This document shows positions 35,423 to 47,917 of a stretch of DNA of 64,000 nucleotides, in pieces. Positions within the stretch are counted from its first letter, which is position 1. Each line of letters starts with the position of its first letter. The translations under genes were made by a program, and so were the position numbers. The notes under the pieces were generated by a model. It was not told where the DNA came from. It saw only the letters and a list, made by a program, of their open reading frames with translations, and searched no databases. The stretch comes from Achromobacter arsenitoxydans SY8 (lineage in GTDB: Bacteria; Pseudomonadota; Gammaproteobacteria; Burkholderiales; Burkholderiaceae_B): positions 62,001 through 126,000 of the forward strand of contig NZ_AGUF01000055.1 in the NCBI RefSeq assembly GCF_000236785.1. The letters run 5' to 3'.

Positions 35423-36286
35423 ATGTCTGGGTTCGATCTGGATCAGTTGCGCACCCTGGTGGCGGTGCTGGATGCGGGCAGTCTGACGGCGGCGGCGCCG
35501 CGGGTTTTCCTGTCGCAATCGTCGGTCAGCGAGCAGATGCGCAAGCTGGAAGAGCGGGCCGGCCAGCCGCTGCTGGTGCGCGGCAAGTCGGGCGTTGCCG
35601 CCACGCCGGCGGGCGAGCGCCTGCTGGCGCATGCCCGCGCCATCCTGGCGCTCAGCGACGAGGCCTACCGGGACCTGCGGGGGGTTGCGCTGCGTGGCGA
35701 ACTGCGGCTGTGCATCACCGACTATTTCCGTCCTGGGGACGTGGCCCGCATGCTGCGCCGGCTGAACGAGCAATATCCGCAAGTGCGGATGCACGTCACC
35801 ATCATGAAAAGCGGGGCGATCGAAGCCGCCTATGAGCGGGGCGAGATCGACGTGGGCATCTCGATGGTCATCCAGGAGCGGGGCGCCAGGCGCGGACGCG
35901 CCCAGGGCGCGCTGCTGCGCCGCGAGCCCCTGTTGTGGATGGCGGCGGAAGGCGTAACCGTGCAGCCGGACGGCTCCTTGCCATTGCTGGTGCTGCCGGA
36001 GACCTGCGCGTTGCGCCAGTATGTGGAACGGTTGCTGTCGCGGCGCGATCAGCCGTATTCCGTCGCGCACGTGGCCTCGGGCGTGGCGGGGCTGCAGTTG
36101 GCGATTGCCGCAGGGCTGGGCGTGGCCTGCCTGAATGAATCCGCCTTGGCGCCGGGCATCGCGCGGCTGACCGCGCCTGGCCTGCCGGCGCTGCCGGCCG
36201 TGGAATTTCGCCTGCTGGCCGCCCGGCCGGGCGAAAGCGATTTCATCGGGCTGGCGCGCGAGGCCATCATCAAGGCGATGTCGTAG
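35423..36286 (+). CDS. LysR-family transcriptional regulator beside the tautomerase gene
   Basis: 287-residue LysR-type regulator with helix-turn-helix FDLDQLRTLVAVLDAGSLT and the recognition segment SQSSVSEQMRKLEERAGQ, then LLVRGKSGVAATPAGERLL. The effector domain from residue 90 carries LRLCITDYFRPGDVARMLRRL and GVAGLQLAIAAGLGVACLNESA. ATG 35423 is favoured; an in-frame TTG lies 12 bases upstream. It is divergent from the tautomerase gene with a 108-base gap that contains a TTCATCCA / TGGATGGAA-like dyad close to this start. That arrangement suggests control of the tautomerase gene and itself. Confidence 0.88.
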   Translation: MSGFDLDQLRTLVAVLDAGSLTAAAPRVFLSQSSVSEQMRKLEERAGQPLLVRGKSGVAATPAGERLLAHARAILALSDEAYRDLRGVALRGELRLCITDYFRPGDVARMLRRLNEQYPQVRMHVTIMKSGAIEAAYERGEIDVGISMVIQERGARRGRAQGALLRREPLLWMAAEGVTVQPDGSLPLLVLPETCALRQYVERLLSRRDQPYSVAHVASGVAGLQLAIAAGLGVACLNESALAPGIARLTAPGLPALPAVEFRLLAARPGESDFIGLAREAIIKAMS

Positions 36287-36300
36287 CAGCCAGGATCTGG

Positions 36301-36325
36301 GGCGGCCCCCCTGGGGGAGGCCGCC
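36301..36325. terminator. GC-rich hairpin between convergent LysR and LOG genes
   Basis: GGCGGCC (36301-36307) pairs with GGCCGCC (36319-36325), with inner C and G runs. It lies between two convergent genes, as terminators do, but no T-run follows on either side. Confidence 0.45.
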
Positions 36326-36331
36326 GTTCGT

Positions 36332-36994
36332 TCAGGCCGGCAGGGACGGTTCGTACTGCGCGCCCGAGTTGATCTGTTCGTGGAACTCCACGACCTTGCG
36401 CACCACCTTGACCGGGTCGTCCTCGATGATGAAGAGGTCGAGGTCGTGCGCGCCGATCATGCCGTTTCCGAGCACCTGGTCGCCCAGCCATTCGGCCAGT
36501 CCGGACCAGTATTCGCTGCCCACCAGCACGATCGGGGCCGGCGGGACCTTGCCTGTCTGGATGAGCGTCAACGCTTCGAAGAGTTCGTCCAGGGTGCCAA
36601 ACCCGCCCGGCATCGCCACATAGGCGAAGCTGTGCATGAAGAACGCCGCCTTGCGAGGAAAGAAATACTCGAACGACAAGCTGATGGTTTGGTATTCGTT
36701 GTTGTGCGCTTCGTGGGGCAGGCTGATGTTCAAGCCGACGCTTGTGCCTCCTGCTTCGAATGCGCCCTTGTTGGCGGCCTCCATGATGCCGGGGCCGCCG
36801 CCTGCGATAACGGCGAAACCTGCCTCGGCCAAAGCGGCCGAAATGGCGATAGTGGTTTCATAGTAGGGAGAATTGCGGCTGACTCGTGCGCTGCCGAAGA
36901 CGCTGACCGCGGGCCCGATGTGTGCGAGCTTGTCTGCCGCCGTCCGTATCTCTGACATAATCAGCGGAATTTGTTTGCCGGCGGGTGTATCCAT
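36332..36994 (-). CDS. LOG-family protein (TIGR00730-type nucleotide phosphoribohydrolase)
   Basis: Rossmann-fold LOG protein of about 220 residues, of the family that cleaves nucleoside 5'-monophosphates to base and ribose 5-phosphate (cytokinin-activating in plants; often misnamed lysine decarboxylase). The two signatures are intact: GGGPGIMEAANKGAFEAGG and the catalytic PGGFGTLDELFE. The N-terminal VSVFGSARV strand is also typical. Start uncertain: ATG 36994 has AAGG about 8 bases upstream; ATG 37012 overlaps the polA start codon on the other strand; ATG 36958 is a shorter option. Divergent from polA with almost no intergenic space. Confidence 0.87.
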   Translation of the reverse strand: MDTPAGKQIPLIMSEIRTAADKLAHIGPAVSVFGSARVSRNSPYYETTIAISAALAEAGFAVIAGGGPGIMEAANKGAFEAGGTSVGLNISLPHEAHNNEYQTISLSFEYFFPRKAAFFMHSFAYVAMPGGFGTLDELFEALTLIQTGKVPPAPIVLVGSEYWSGLAEWLGDQVLGNGMIGAHDLDLFIIEDDPVKVVRKVVEFHEQINSGAQYEPSLPA

Positions 36995-37010
36995 ATCTGC
37001 CTTTGTAACC

Positions 37011-39728
<2,718 letters not shown>

Positions 39729-39738
39729 GGGCTGTTCC

Positions 39739-39800
39739 TTCCGCGGCCGGGCGGGTCCCGGGCCGCGGAACCCTGTGGGCCGCCATTTGGCGGCCCATTT
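39739..39800 (+). terminator. Two tandem hairpins after polA
   Basis: TTCCGCGGCC (39739-39748) pairs with GGCCGCGGAA (39761-39770). GGGCCGCC (39777-39784) pairs with GGCGGCCC (39789-39796) around ATTT. Only a short ATTTCC follows, so termination may be incomplete or factor-assisted. Confidence 0.6.
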
Positions 39801-39862
39801 CCGCTTTTGGGATTGCAACAATATAATGTTGCGCTTTCACCGCCTACTTCCTTCCCTCCCTC

Positions 39863-40702
39863 ATGTTGCTGCTCTGGGTCCTGCTTGCCACCGTCACGGG
39901 TGGACTGATTGCCGTCCTCGTCGCCAGCTGGCTGGCGTACAAGGTCTTCGCCCAATACCTGCATCACATGGTGAGCCTGTCCGTGGGCGTGCTGCTGTCG
40001 GTGGCGCTGTTGCACCTGTTGCCCGAGGCCTTCGAGACCGGCGTGGGAGACGCCCACGTGCTCTTCGGCCTGATGCTTGCGTCGCTGATCGGGTTCTTCG
40101 TGCTGGAGAAGATCGCGCTGCTGCGCCACAGCCATCACCATGAAGGCGACGGCCACCACCATCACAAGGGCCACGACCGCCACGAGGCGGGGCGCGGCGG
40201 GATGCTGATCCTGATCGGCAGCTCGCTGCACAATCTGTGCGACGGCGTGCTGGTGGCCGCGGCATTCCTGACGGACCCGCTGCTGGGCGTCCTGACGGCC
40301 GCCTCGATCATCGTCCACGAAGTGCCGCACAAGCTGGGCGATTTCGTCGTGCTGCTCAACGCGGGGCTGCGCCGCCGCCGCGCGTTTGCGCTGATCCTCT
40401 TTACCAGCTTGTGTTCAGCCGTGGGCGGCATAATAGGGTACTTCGTGCTGCAGCAGGCGCAGGAGTGGGTGCCGTACGTGCTGGTGGTCGCCGCCAGCAG
40501 CTTCCTGTACATCTCGGTGGCCGACCTGATGCCGCAAATGCACGAACGGGTATCCCTTTCCGACGCCATCCCGCAGCTGCTGCTGGTCGGCGTGGGCGTG
40601 GCGCTGATCTACGGCGTTACGTCCGTGATGCACCACGGGCATGATCATGGCGCCGGCGCGGGCCATGGCGCGCCGCACGCGGAGCACGGCCACCGGCACT
40701 AG
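39863..40702 (+). CDS. ZIP-family divalent metal transporter (LIV-1-like)
   Basis: ZIP transporter of 279 residues that should bring zinc or another divalent metal into the cytoplasm. About eight membrane segments with a histidine-rich loop between the third and fourth (HSHHHEGDGHHHHKGHDRH, about residues 89-107) and a histidine-rich C-terminal tail. Metal-site helices: HNLCDG (TM4) and HEVPHKLGDF (TM5). The second glutamate of the usual HExPHExGD signature is lysine here. No ribosome site is obvious; the ATG follows polA by 134 bases past two hairpins. The substrate is inferred from family only. Confidence 0.85.
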   Translation: MLLLWVLLATVTGGLIAVLVASWLAYKVFAQYLHHMVSLSVGVLLSVALLHLLPEAFETGVGDAHVLFGLMLASLIGFFVLEKIALLRHSHHHEGDGHHHHKGHDRHEAGRGGMLILIGSSLHNLCDGVLVAAAFLTDPLLGVLTAASIIVHEVPHKLGDFVVLLNAGLRRRRAFALILFTSLCSAVGGIIGYFVLQQAQEWVPYVLVVAASSFLYISVADLMPQMHERVSLSDAIPQLLLVGVGVALIYGVTSVMHHGHDHGAGAGHGAPHAEHGHRH

Positions 40703-40755
40703 CGCGGGCGGCGGGGGATGGCCGGCTTTGTCGACCCCCAACACAGGAGTTCTCC

Positions 40756-41544
40756 ATGAGTTTTTCCGCCGCCGCCGGCAATGTCGCTCCCACCGTGATC
40801 CACACCGACACGCAGGGACTCGTCCACGGGGAATTCCAGCTTCCCGTGGCCAACGGACCGATCGACGCCTATTACGCCGCGCCCCAGGGCCAGCGCGATC
40901 TGCCCATCGTGCTCGTCATCCAGGAAATCTTCGGTGTGCATGAGCACATCAAGGACATCTGCCGCCGGATCGCCAAGGCCGGTTACCTGGCGGTCGCCGC
41001 CAATCTCTACCAGCGCCAGGGCGACGCGTCGGCGTACACCGACATTCCGAAGCTCATTTCCGAACTGGTCAGCAAGGTGCCTGACGAACAGGTGTTTGCG
41101 GACCTGGACGCCAGCGTGGCCTGGGCGGCAGCCAACGGCGGCGACGCCCGCCGCGTGGCGGTGACGGGCTTTTGCTGGGGCGGCCGGCTGACCTGGATGT
41201 ACGCGGCGCAAAATCCCGACGTGAAGGCCGGCGTGGCCTGGTACGGCAAGCTCAGCGTCGGTCATGGCCCGCTGATCAAGCGCGTGGCCCTGGATGTGAC
41301 GAACGAGCTGCATGGCCCGGTCCTGGGCCTCTACGGCGGGCGCGACGCGAGCATTCCGCTGGCGGATGTCGAAACCATGAAGACGAAACTGTCCGCCGGC
41401 AACGCCGCCGCGAAGCAATCCGAATTCGTGGTGTACCCCGAAGCCGACCACGCCTTCCTGGCCGACTACCGCGCCAGCTACCACCCCGAGGCCGCCAAGG
41501 ATGGCTGGCGGAGGATGTTGGAGTGGTTCAAGCGGTATCTGTGA
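40756..41544 (+). CDS. Dienelactone hydrolase family protein
   Basis: Alpha/beta hydrolase of 262 residues in the carboxymethylenebutenolidase family. The nucleophile is the cysteine in GFCWGGRL near residue 138, with the partner glutamate in VIQEIFGVHEHI, a late aspartate in YGGRDASIP, and histidine in EADHAF. These match the Cys-His-Asp triad with the assisting glutamate. Related proteins cleave dienelactone in chlorocatechol breakdown, but no such pathway adjoins, so the natural substrate is unknown. CAGGAG lies before the ATG and a terminator lies 14 bases after the stop. Confidence 0.88.
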   Translation: MSFSAAAGNVAPTVIHTDTQGLVHGEFQLPVANGPIDAYYAAPQGQRDLPIVLVIQEIFGVHEHIKDICRRIAKAGYLAVAANLYQRQGDASAYTDIPKLISELVSKVPDEQVFADLDASVAWAAANGGDARRVAVTGFCWGGRLTWMYAAQNPDVKAGVAWYGKLSVGHGPLIKRVALDVTNELHGPVLGLYGGRDASIPLADVETMKTKLSAGNAAAKQSEFVVYPEADHAFLADYRASYHPEAAKDGWRRMLEWFKRYL

Positions 41545-41557
41545 CCGCGATGAAAAA

Positions 41558-41583
41558 AACCGACCCTCGGGTCGGTTTTTTTT
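41558..41583 (+). terminator. Intrinsic terminator after the dienelactone hydrolase gene
   Basis: AACCGACC (41558-41565) and GGTCGGTT (41570-41577) around CTCG, flanked by an A-run and a T-run. Confidence 0.92.
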
Positions 41584-41609
41584 GCGCTGCGCTCGCACGA
41601 TCAGCACGA

Positions 41610-41793
41610 GAAGCGAGTGCGGCGTGGGGGCCGCCCCGCCGCCCGGCCGCCCGAAGGCGGGGCAGCCCCCTCGGGGGGCAGCAAGCGAGCGAAGCGAGTG
41701 CGGCGTGGGGGCCGCCCCGCCGCCCGGCCGCCCGAAGGCGGGGCAGCCCCCTCGGGGGGCAGCAAGCACGCGTAGCGTGCGCGGCGTGGGGGC
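41610..41793. repeat. 81-base tandem repeat, 2.3 copies
   Basis: Copy 1 spans 41610-41690, copy 2 41691-41771, and a truncated third copy starting GTAGCGTGCGCGGCG runs to about 41793. The first two copies are nearly identical. Each unit holds two hairpin-forming pieces, CCGCC-CGAA-GGCGG and GCCCCC-TC-GGGGGC, and begins GAAGCGAGTGCGGCG. It lies between the terminator of one gene and the end of the convergent Na/Pi transporter gene. It resembles the element at 326-430 in its GAAGCG starts and C/G runs; probably an interspersed repeat of this lineage. Confidence 0.85.
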
Positions 41794-41795
41794 CC

Positions 41796-43457
41796 TTAAT
41801 TCCCCGATTCCCGCAGCCGGCTGGGGAGGAGTTCGCCGTGGCGGGCGAGCAGGGGGTAGGCCGCAGCGCCGACCAGGTGGGAGTTGATGCCCTTCATGTC
41901 CCGCAGGATGTCCAGGTAAAGGGCGCCGACCTCGGCGGCGTCGACCTGGCCGGACTTGATCTTCTGCAGGTGCGTGTCGGCGGCCTGGGTTTCGATGGTG
42001 CGAAAGCGCGCCTTTTCGCCGGCCAGCAACCGGGCCTGGCGCAGGTCGTCATTCACGAACAGGGCGGCGGCCGTGCGCTGATTGGCGATGAGCTGGCCCA
42101 GCGTGTCGTCAAGGCTGGCGCGCTGTTCGGGCGACAGCGTCCAGCCCTGCTTGCGCAGCCTGGCGACGTGGCTGAGCAGGCCATGGTGGGCAATGTCGCC
42201 GGCGTGGCCGATGTTGCTGATGAACGCCAGAATATCGTCCAGCCGCTGGATGTCCTCGCGCGTCATGTTTTCCTGGTCCAGCGTGGCCAGGTAGGTGGTG
42301 ATGGCGTTTTCCAGCTTGTCCAGGGCGTTGTCGAGCTGGCGCGCCTGCACCATGCGGTGGCGGTTGTCGCGCTTGAAGCCCGCGCGCGCATAGAGCAGCA
42401 GCGTTTGCAGCATGTCGGCCATGCGCAGGCCCTCGCGGGCGGCGTTGCCCAGCGCCACGGCCGGCACGTCGTGCGCCCATTCGTCCAGGTACTGGGGACG
42501 GGACGGATCGTTGGGGTCGGCGCGCTTGGGCAGCCAGCGGGTGAGCAGGGCGGCGTACGGGGTCAGCAGCGGCAGGAAGAACAGCGCGATGACCACGTTG
42601 AACAGCGTGTGGAAGTTGGCCACGGCGCGCGCCGGGTCTTTGGCAAGGTCGCTCATCCACGGCTGCAGGAAGGGCAGCAGAATCAGGCCGGCCAGCACCC
42701 CCAGCACCCGGGTCGCCAGGTTGCCGAGCGGCAGCCGGCGGGCGGCGGGGTCGTCGCCGGTCACGCCTTCGATCATCGGGTTGATGGCGGTGCCCAGGTT
42801 GGCGCCCAGCACCAGCGCGAAGGCCACGTGCGGCGCGACCATGTGGTGGCTGGCCAGGGACATGACCAGCACCACCACGGCCACGCTGGAGTGGGCCGCC
42901 CAGGTGAATGCGGCGGACAGCAGCACTGCCGCCACGGGCTGCGTGGCCAGGGCGTCCAGGACCATGCCCAGCATCGGGGCGGTCTGGAATGGCGCGAACA
43001 GTTCGACCAGCTGGTGCAGCGACAGCAGCAACAGGCCCAGTCCGATAAATACCCGGCCCAGGTCGCGCGTGCGTCCCGGCGGATAGCGCCGGAACATCCA
43101 GACGCCCGCCAGGATCAGGATGGGTGCAAGCTCGGTCAGGTCAAAGGAGAGCAACTGGACGATGAGCGTGGTGCCCACGTTTGCGCCCAGCATGGCCGCC
43201 AGCGCCGGCACCAGGCCGACGACGCCGCCGGCCGCGAAACCCGTGATCATCAATCCGGTGGCGGTGCTGCTCTGCAGCGCGGCGGTGATGCCCAGCCCGG
43301 CCGCGAAGGCCCGCAGCCGCGTGCCCAACGCCCGTCCCAGCGCCGCGCCCAGGGCGGCGCCGAAGGCGCGCTGCACTCCGGTCTGGACCATATGCACGCC
43401 CCAGAGGAGCAGCGCAACGTAGCCGGCGAAGTCAAGCAGGGTAATGAGTCCAGACAT
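41796..43457 (-). CDS. Na/Pi cotransporter family protein with PhoU-like tail
   Basis: Membrane protein of 553 residues combining a NptA/YjbB-type Na+/phosphate transporter domain with a C-terminal PhoU-like helical domain. The two inverted QSS repeats of the family are visible: ALQSSTATGLMITGF near residue 60 and AHSSVAVVVLVMSLA near 190, the second with H for Q, each followed by a GANVGTT or GANLGTA loop. Residues 330-553 are soluble and helical with PhoU features. It is separate from the phosphonate cluster but could likewise serve phosphate balance. It ends directly beside the tandem repeat. Confidence 0.87.
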   Translation of the reverse strand: MSGLITLLDFAGYVALLLWGVHMVQTGVQRAFGAALGAALGRALGTRLRAFAAGLGITAALQSSTATGLMITGFAAGGVVGLVPALAAMLGANVGTTLIVQLLSFDLTELAPILILAGVWMFRRYPPGRTRDLGRVFIGLGLLLLSLHQLVELFAPFQTAPMLGMVLDALATQPVAAVLLSAAFTWAAHSSVAVVVLVMSLASHHMVAPHVAFALVLGANLGTAINPMIEGVTGDDPAARRLPLGNLATRVLGVLAGLILLPFLQPWMSDLAKDPARAVANFHTLFNVVIALFFLPLLTPYAALLTRWLPKRADPNDPSRPQYLDEWAHDVPAVALGNAAREGLRMADMLQTLLLYARAGFKRDNRHRMVQARQLDNALDKLENAITTYLATLDQENMTREDIQRLDDILAFISNIGHAGDIAHHGLLSHVARLRKQGWTLSPEQRASLDDTLGQLIANQRTAAALFVNDDLRQARLLAGEKARFRTIETQAADTHLQKIKSGQVDAAEVGALYLDILRDMKGINSHLVGAAAYPLLARHGELLPSRLRESGN

Positions 43458-43632
43458 CCAGGCGTGTTTCCGTTCTTTTTATGACAAGTAATAATTCTGT
43501 AATGATCGCATGACCGGGCGGGCGGGGGAACCCGGCCGGCCAATACAGGATACGCCCGGCGGGGCTTTGCTGCGTGCGCCATGGGCTACGCGTATCATTG
43601 CCTGATCATTCGTGGATGTACTGGAGTTTTGC

Positions 43633-45024
<1,392 letters not shown>

Positions 45025-45049
45025 CCGACCCATCCCGGTCGCGGCCAAC

Positions 45050-45076
45050 AAAAAAGCCCCTTGAAGGGGCTTTTTT
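45050..45076. terminator. Bidirectional terminator between sdaA and htpX
   Basis: Arms AAAAAAGCCCCTT and AAGGGGCTTTTTT with almost no loop (GA) between about 45050 and 45076. The symmetrical A and T runs fit its place between two convergent genes. Confidence 0.92.
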
Positions 45077-45091
45077 GCTACCTGGGCCGGT

Positions 45092-45973
45092 TCAGATCAC
45101 GCGGGCGTTCTGCAGCGCGGCGATGCGGGCCGGGATGGGCGGGTGCGAGGCGAACATGGCCGCCAGGCCGCCCTTGCCGGTGATGCCGGACGCTTCGAAG
45201 GACTTGGGCAGTTCGCCGGGTTCCAGGCCGCCAAGGCGGGCAAGGGCGCGGATCATGGGTTCGCGGGCGCCCATCAGGTGGGCCGAGCCGGCGTCGGCGC
45301 GGTATTCGCGCTGGCGCGAGAACCAGGCCACGATGATCGAGGCCAGCACGCCGAAGATGATTTCACAGACCAGCACGGTGATGAAGTAGCCCGGGCCGAT
45401 GCCGCGTTCGTTCTTGAACACGACGCGGTCGATGAAGTAGCCCACCACGCGCGCCAGGAACACGACGAAGGTGTTGACCACGCCCTGGATCAGGGTCAGC
45501 GTGACCATGTCGCCGTTGGCGATGTGCGCGACTTCGTGGGCCAGCACGGCGGCGACTTCTTCTTCGCTCATGCTTTCCAGCAGGCCGGTGGACACCGCGA
45601 CCAGCGAGTCGTTCTTGAACGCGCCGGTGGCGAATGCATTGGGGGCGCCTTCGTAGATGGCGACTTCAGGACGGCCGATGCCGGCGCGGTCGGCCAGTTG
45701 GTGGACCGTGTCCACCAGCCAGGCTTCGCGCTGGTTGCGGGGCGCGTTGGGATCCAGCACCTGCGCGCCGGTACTCCACTTGGCCATCGGCTTGCTCATG
45801 AGCAGCGAGATGATGGCGCCGGTAAAGCCCACGACCACCGAGAAGATCAGCAGCGCGTTGAAGTTCAGCCCGTTGGCCGTGATGATGCGGTCTACGCCCA
45901 GGATGCGCAGCGTGGCCGACAGCACGAGCATGACGGCCAGGTTGGTGACGACGAACAGGACAATGCGTTTCAT
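45092..45973 (-). CDS. htpX: Membrane zinc metalloprotease HtpX
   Basis: HtpX (293 residues), an M48 protease of the inner membrane that degrades misfolded membrane proteins under stress. Two N-terminal membrane segments ([38 protein letters not shown]) precede the zinc motif HEVAH near residue 143. A further hydrophobic pair follows, with the third ligand glutamate in [14 protein letters not shown]. The ATG at 45973 gives the standard [11 protein letters not shown] start. AGAGGA lies about 13 bases before it, further than ideal. The long upstream extension of the same frame is not family-like. Confidence 0.96.
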   Translation of the reverse strand: MKRIVLFVVTNLAVMLVLSATLRILGVDRIITANGLNFNALLIFSVVVGFTGAIISLLMSKPMAKWSTGAQVLDPNAPRNQREAWLVDTVHQLADRAGIGRPEVAIYEGAPNAFATGAFKNDSLVAVSTGLLESMSEEEVAAVLAHEVAHIANGDMVTLTLIQGVVNTFVVFLARVVGYFIDRVVFKNERGIGPGYFITVLVCEIIFGVLASIIVAWFSRQREYRADAGSAHLMGAREPMIRALARLGGLEPGELPKSFEASGITGKGGLAAMFASHPPIPARIAALQNARVI

Positions 45974-46105
45974 GTTTTTTTGTTCCTCTGCGAGCGGGAA
46001 ATACCCGGGTTTCGACATGGCGGCGGCCCGCCAGTTCCCCGACTCGCCGGCGCCGCTCCCGGTGACGGAGAGTATAGTATCGCTTTCCCTTATTCGTAGA
46101 CCCGC

Positions 46106-46960
46106 ATGCAGGCACTTTGGATGTTGCTGGCGTCCGCCATGTTCGCCATCATGGGGTCGTTCGTGAAGCTCGGCACCGAGCACGGCGCGTCGCTGCCGCA
46201 GATTGTGCTCTTCCGCGGCCTGCCTTCGGTGGTGCTGCTGCTGATCTGGGCCCGCGCGGGCCGCCAGTCCATCATCCCGACCAGCTGGAAGCTGCACGTG
46301 TGGCGCAACCTGTCGGGCGTCACGTCGATGTGGCTGGGATTTTTCGCCATTGCCCATCTTCCCCTGGCCACCGCCACCAGCCTGAACTACACCGCGCCGC
46401 TGTTCATCGCGTGCTGGATGCTGGGATGGGGCGGGGCGCAGCGCGATCCGGTGCGCATTCTGGCGGTCGCGCTGGGATTCCTGGGCGTGATCGCCGTGCT
46501 GCGGCCCAGCATCAACGAAGACCAATGGCTGGCCGCCTTGCTGGGCATGGGCGCCGGCGCGATGTCGGCGATCGCCATGATGCAGATCCGGCAGCTTGGC
46601 CGCATCGGAGAACCCGAATGGCGCACCGTGCTGTTCTTCTCGGTCGCCGTCTGTGCGTCCAGCGCGGCCGGGCTGGCGTTCGAAGGCTGGGGCACGGCCG
46701 ACTGGACGGGCTACCTGTCCTTGCTGGGCGTGGGCGTGGCGGGACTGTTCGGCCAACTGGCCATGACCCGCGCGTTCGGCATGGGGTCGGCGCTGCTGAC
46801 CGCGGCGCTGCAGTACAGCACCATCATTTTCGCGGCCTTGCTGGGTATGGGCTTCTGGGGCGACCATCTGGACGCCCTGGCCTGGGCCGGCATGGGCCTG
46901 ATCATCTCCGCGGGCCTGCTGTCGGTGTGGCGCACCATGCGCGACCCCAAGCCGACCTGA
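46106..46960 (+). CDS. EamA/DMT-family membrane transporter
   Basis: Drug/metabolite transporter superfamily member of 284 residues with about ten membrane segments in two EamA repeats (1-140 and 150-280). Typical features: [38 protein letters not shown] followed by [12 protein letters not shown], and a second-half [20 protein letters not shown]. The substrate cannot be read from sequence; relatives export amino acids or other metabolites. It is divergent from htpX (132-base gap) and 35 bases before the sulfurtransferase gene, with which it may be co-transcribed. Confidence 0.86.
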   Translation: MQALWMLLASAMFAIMGSFVKLGTEHGASLPQIVLFRGLPSVVLLLIWARAGRQSIIPTSWKLHVWRNLSGVTSMWLGFFAIAHLPLATATSLNYTAPLFIACWMLGWGGAQRDPVRILAVALGFLGVIAVLRPSINEDQWLAALLGMGAGAMSAIAMMQIRQLGRIGEPEWRTVLFFSVAVCASSAAGLAFEGWGTADWTGYLSLLGVGVAGLFGQLAMTRAFGMGSALLTAALQYSTIIFAALLGMGFWGDHLDALAWAGMGLIISAGLLSVWRTMRDPKPT

Positions 46961-46995
46961 GCCCGCGGCCGCCATTCCGTACAGGAGCCCAACGC

Positions 46996-47862
46996 ATGAC
47001 GATGACCCTGATTTCCGCCGCCGACCTGGCCGCGCGCCTGACGGCCGCGCGCCTGGACTCGCCCGATGTGCGCGTGTTCGACGTGCGCCACGACCTGACC
47101 AACCACGCGGCGGGACGCCAGGCCTATGACGCGGGCCACATCCCGGGCGCGCGCTACCTGGACCACGAAACCGAGCTGGCCGCGGCCCGTACCGGCAAGA
47201 ACGGGCGCCACCCGCTGCCGGCCCGCGCCGATTTCGGCGCGCTGATGGCTGCCCATGGCGTGACGCCTCGCACCCTGGTCGTGGCCTATGACGCCAGCGG
47301 CGGCATGTACGCCGCGCACCTTTGGTGGATGCTGCGCTGGCTGGGCCATGAGCAGGTCGCGGTGCTGGACGGCGGCTGGCAGGCCTGGACGGCAGCCGGC
47401 CTGCCGGTGTCCCAGGAAGCGGCGCCTTCCGTGCAGCCGGGCAAGCCGGTGGAGCCCGGCGCGTCGCTGGCCGGCTCCGTAGACGCCCAGGCCGTGCTGG
47501 ACAACATCGCCCAGCCGTCCTTCACCGTGATCGACGCCCGCGCCGCCAATCGCTATCGTGGCGAAACCGAGCCCATGGATCCCGTGGCCGGCCATATTCC
47601 GGGCGCGTTGAACCGGCCCAATGGCGAAAACCTCCAGCCGGACGGCCGTTTCAAGACGCCCGAACAGCTGCGCGCCGAATTCTCCGGCCTGCTGGCCGGC
47701 CGCGACCCGGCCTCCATCGTCCACCAGTGCGGTTCGGGCATTACCGCCTGCCATAACCTGCTGTCCATGGAAATCGCCGGCCTGTCCGGTTCGCGCCTGT
47801 ACCCGGGATCCTGGAGCGAATGGTGCAGCGATCCGTCCCGTCCGGTCGCCAAGGGCGCCTGA
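46996..47862 (+). CDS. sseA: 3-mercaptopyruvate sulfurtransferase (SseA-like, double rhodanese)
   Basis: Two-rhodanese-domain sulfurtransferase of 288 residues. The first domain (1-130, [28 protein letters not shown]) is non-catalytic. The second (about 160-285) has [18 protein letters not shown] and the active-site loop [11 protein letters not shown]. CGSGxT is the loop type of mercaptopyruvate sulfurtransferases, while thiosulfate sulfurtransferases have CRKGVT, so the former is preferred. ACAGGAG lies before ATG 46996, whereas the frame is open much further upstream inside the previous gene. A perfect bidirectional terminator follows. Confidence 0.9.
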   Translation: MTMTLISAADLAARLTAARLDSPDVRVFDVRHDLTNHAAGRQAYDAGHIPGARYLDHETELAAARTGKNGRHPLPARADFGALMAAHGVTPRTLVVAYDASGGMYAAHLWWMLRWLGHEQVAVLDGGWQAWTAAGLPVSQEAAPSVQPGKPVEPGASLAGSVDAQAVLDNIAQPSFTVIDARAANRYRGETEPMDPVAGHIPGALNRPNGENLQPDGRFKTPEQLRAEFSGLLAGRDPASIVHQCGSGITACHNLLSMEIAGLSGSRLYPGSWSEWCSDPSRPVAKGA

Positions 47863-47866
47863 AGCA

Positions 47867-47898
47867 AAAAAAGCCAGGGATTCGTCCCTGGCTTTTTT
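47867..47898. terminator. Bidirectional terminator between sseA and the HD oxygenase gene
   Basis: Perfect 14-base arms AAAAAAGCCAGGGA (47867-47880) and TCCCTGGCTTTTTT (47885-47898) with a TTCG tetraloop. It serves both convergent genes. Confidence 0.95.
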
Positions 47899-47917
47899 CA
47901 TGCAGGGTCCGAACCCG

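Noticed and set aside
36332-36994. Lysine decarboxylase
   Set aside because: The PGGxGT and GGGPGIM motifs mark LOG-family phosphoribohydrolases; the decarboxylase name is an old misannotation.
41610-41793. CRISPR array
   Set aside because: Repeats are contiguous with no unique spacers, long unit and only 2.3 copies; it is a simple tandem repeat.
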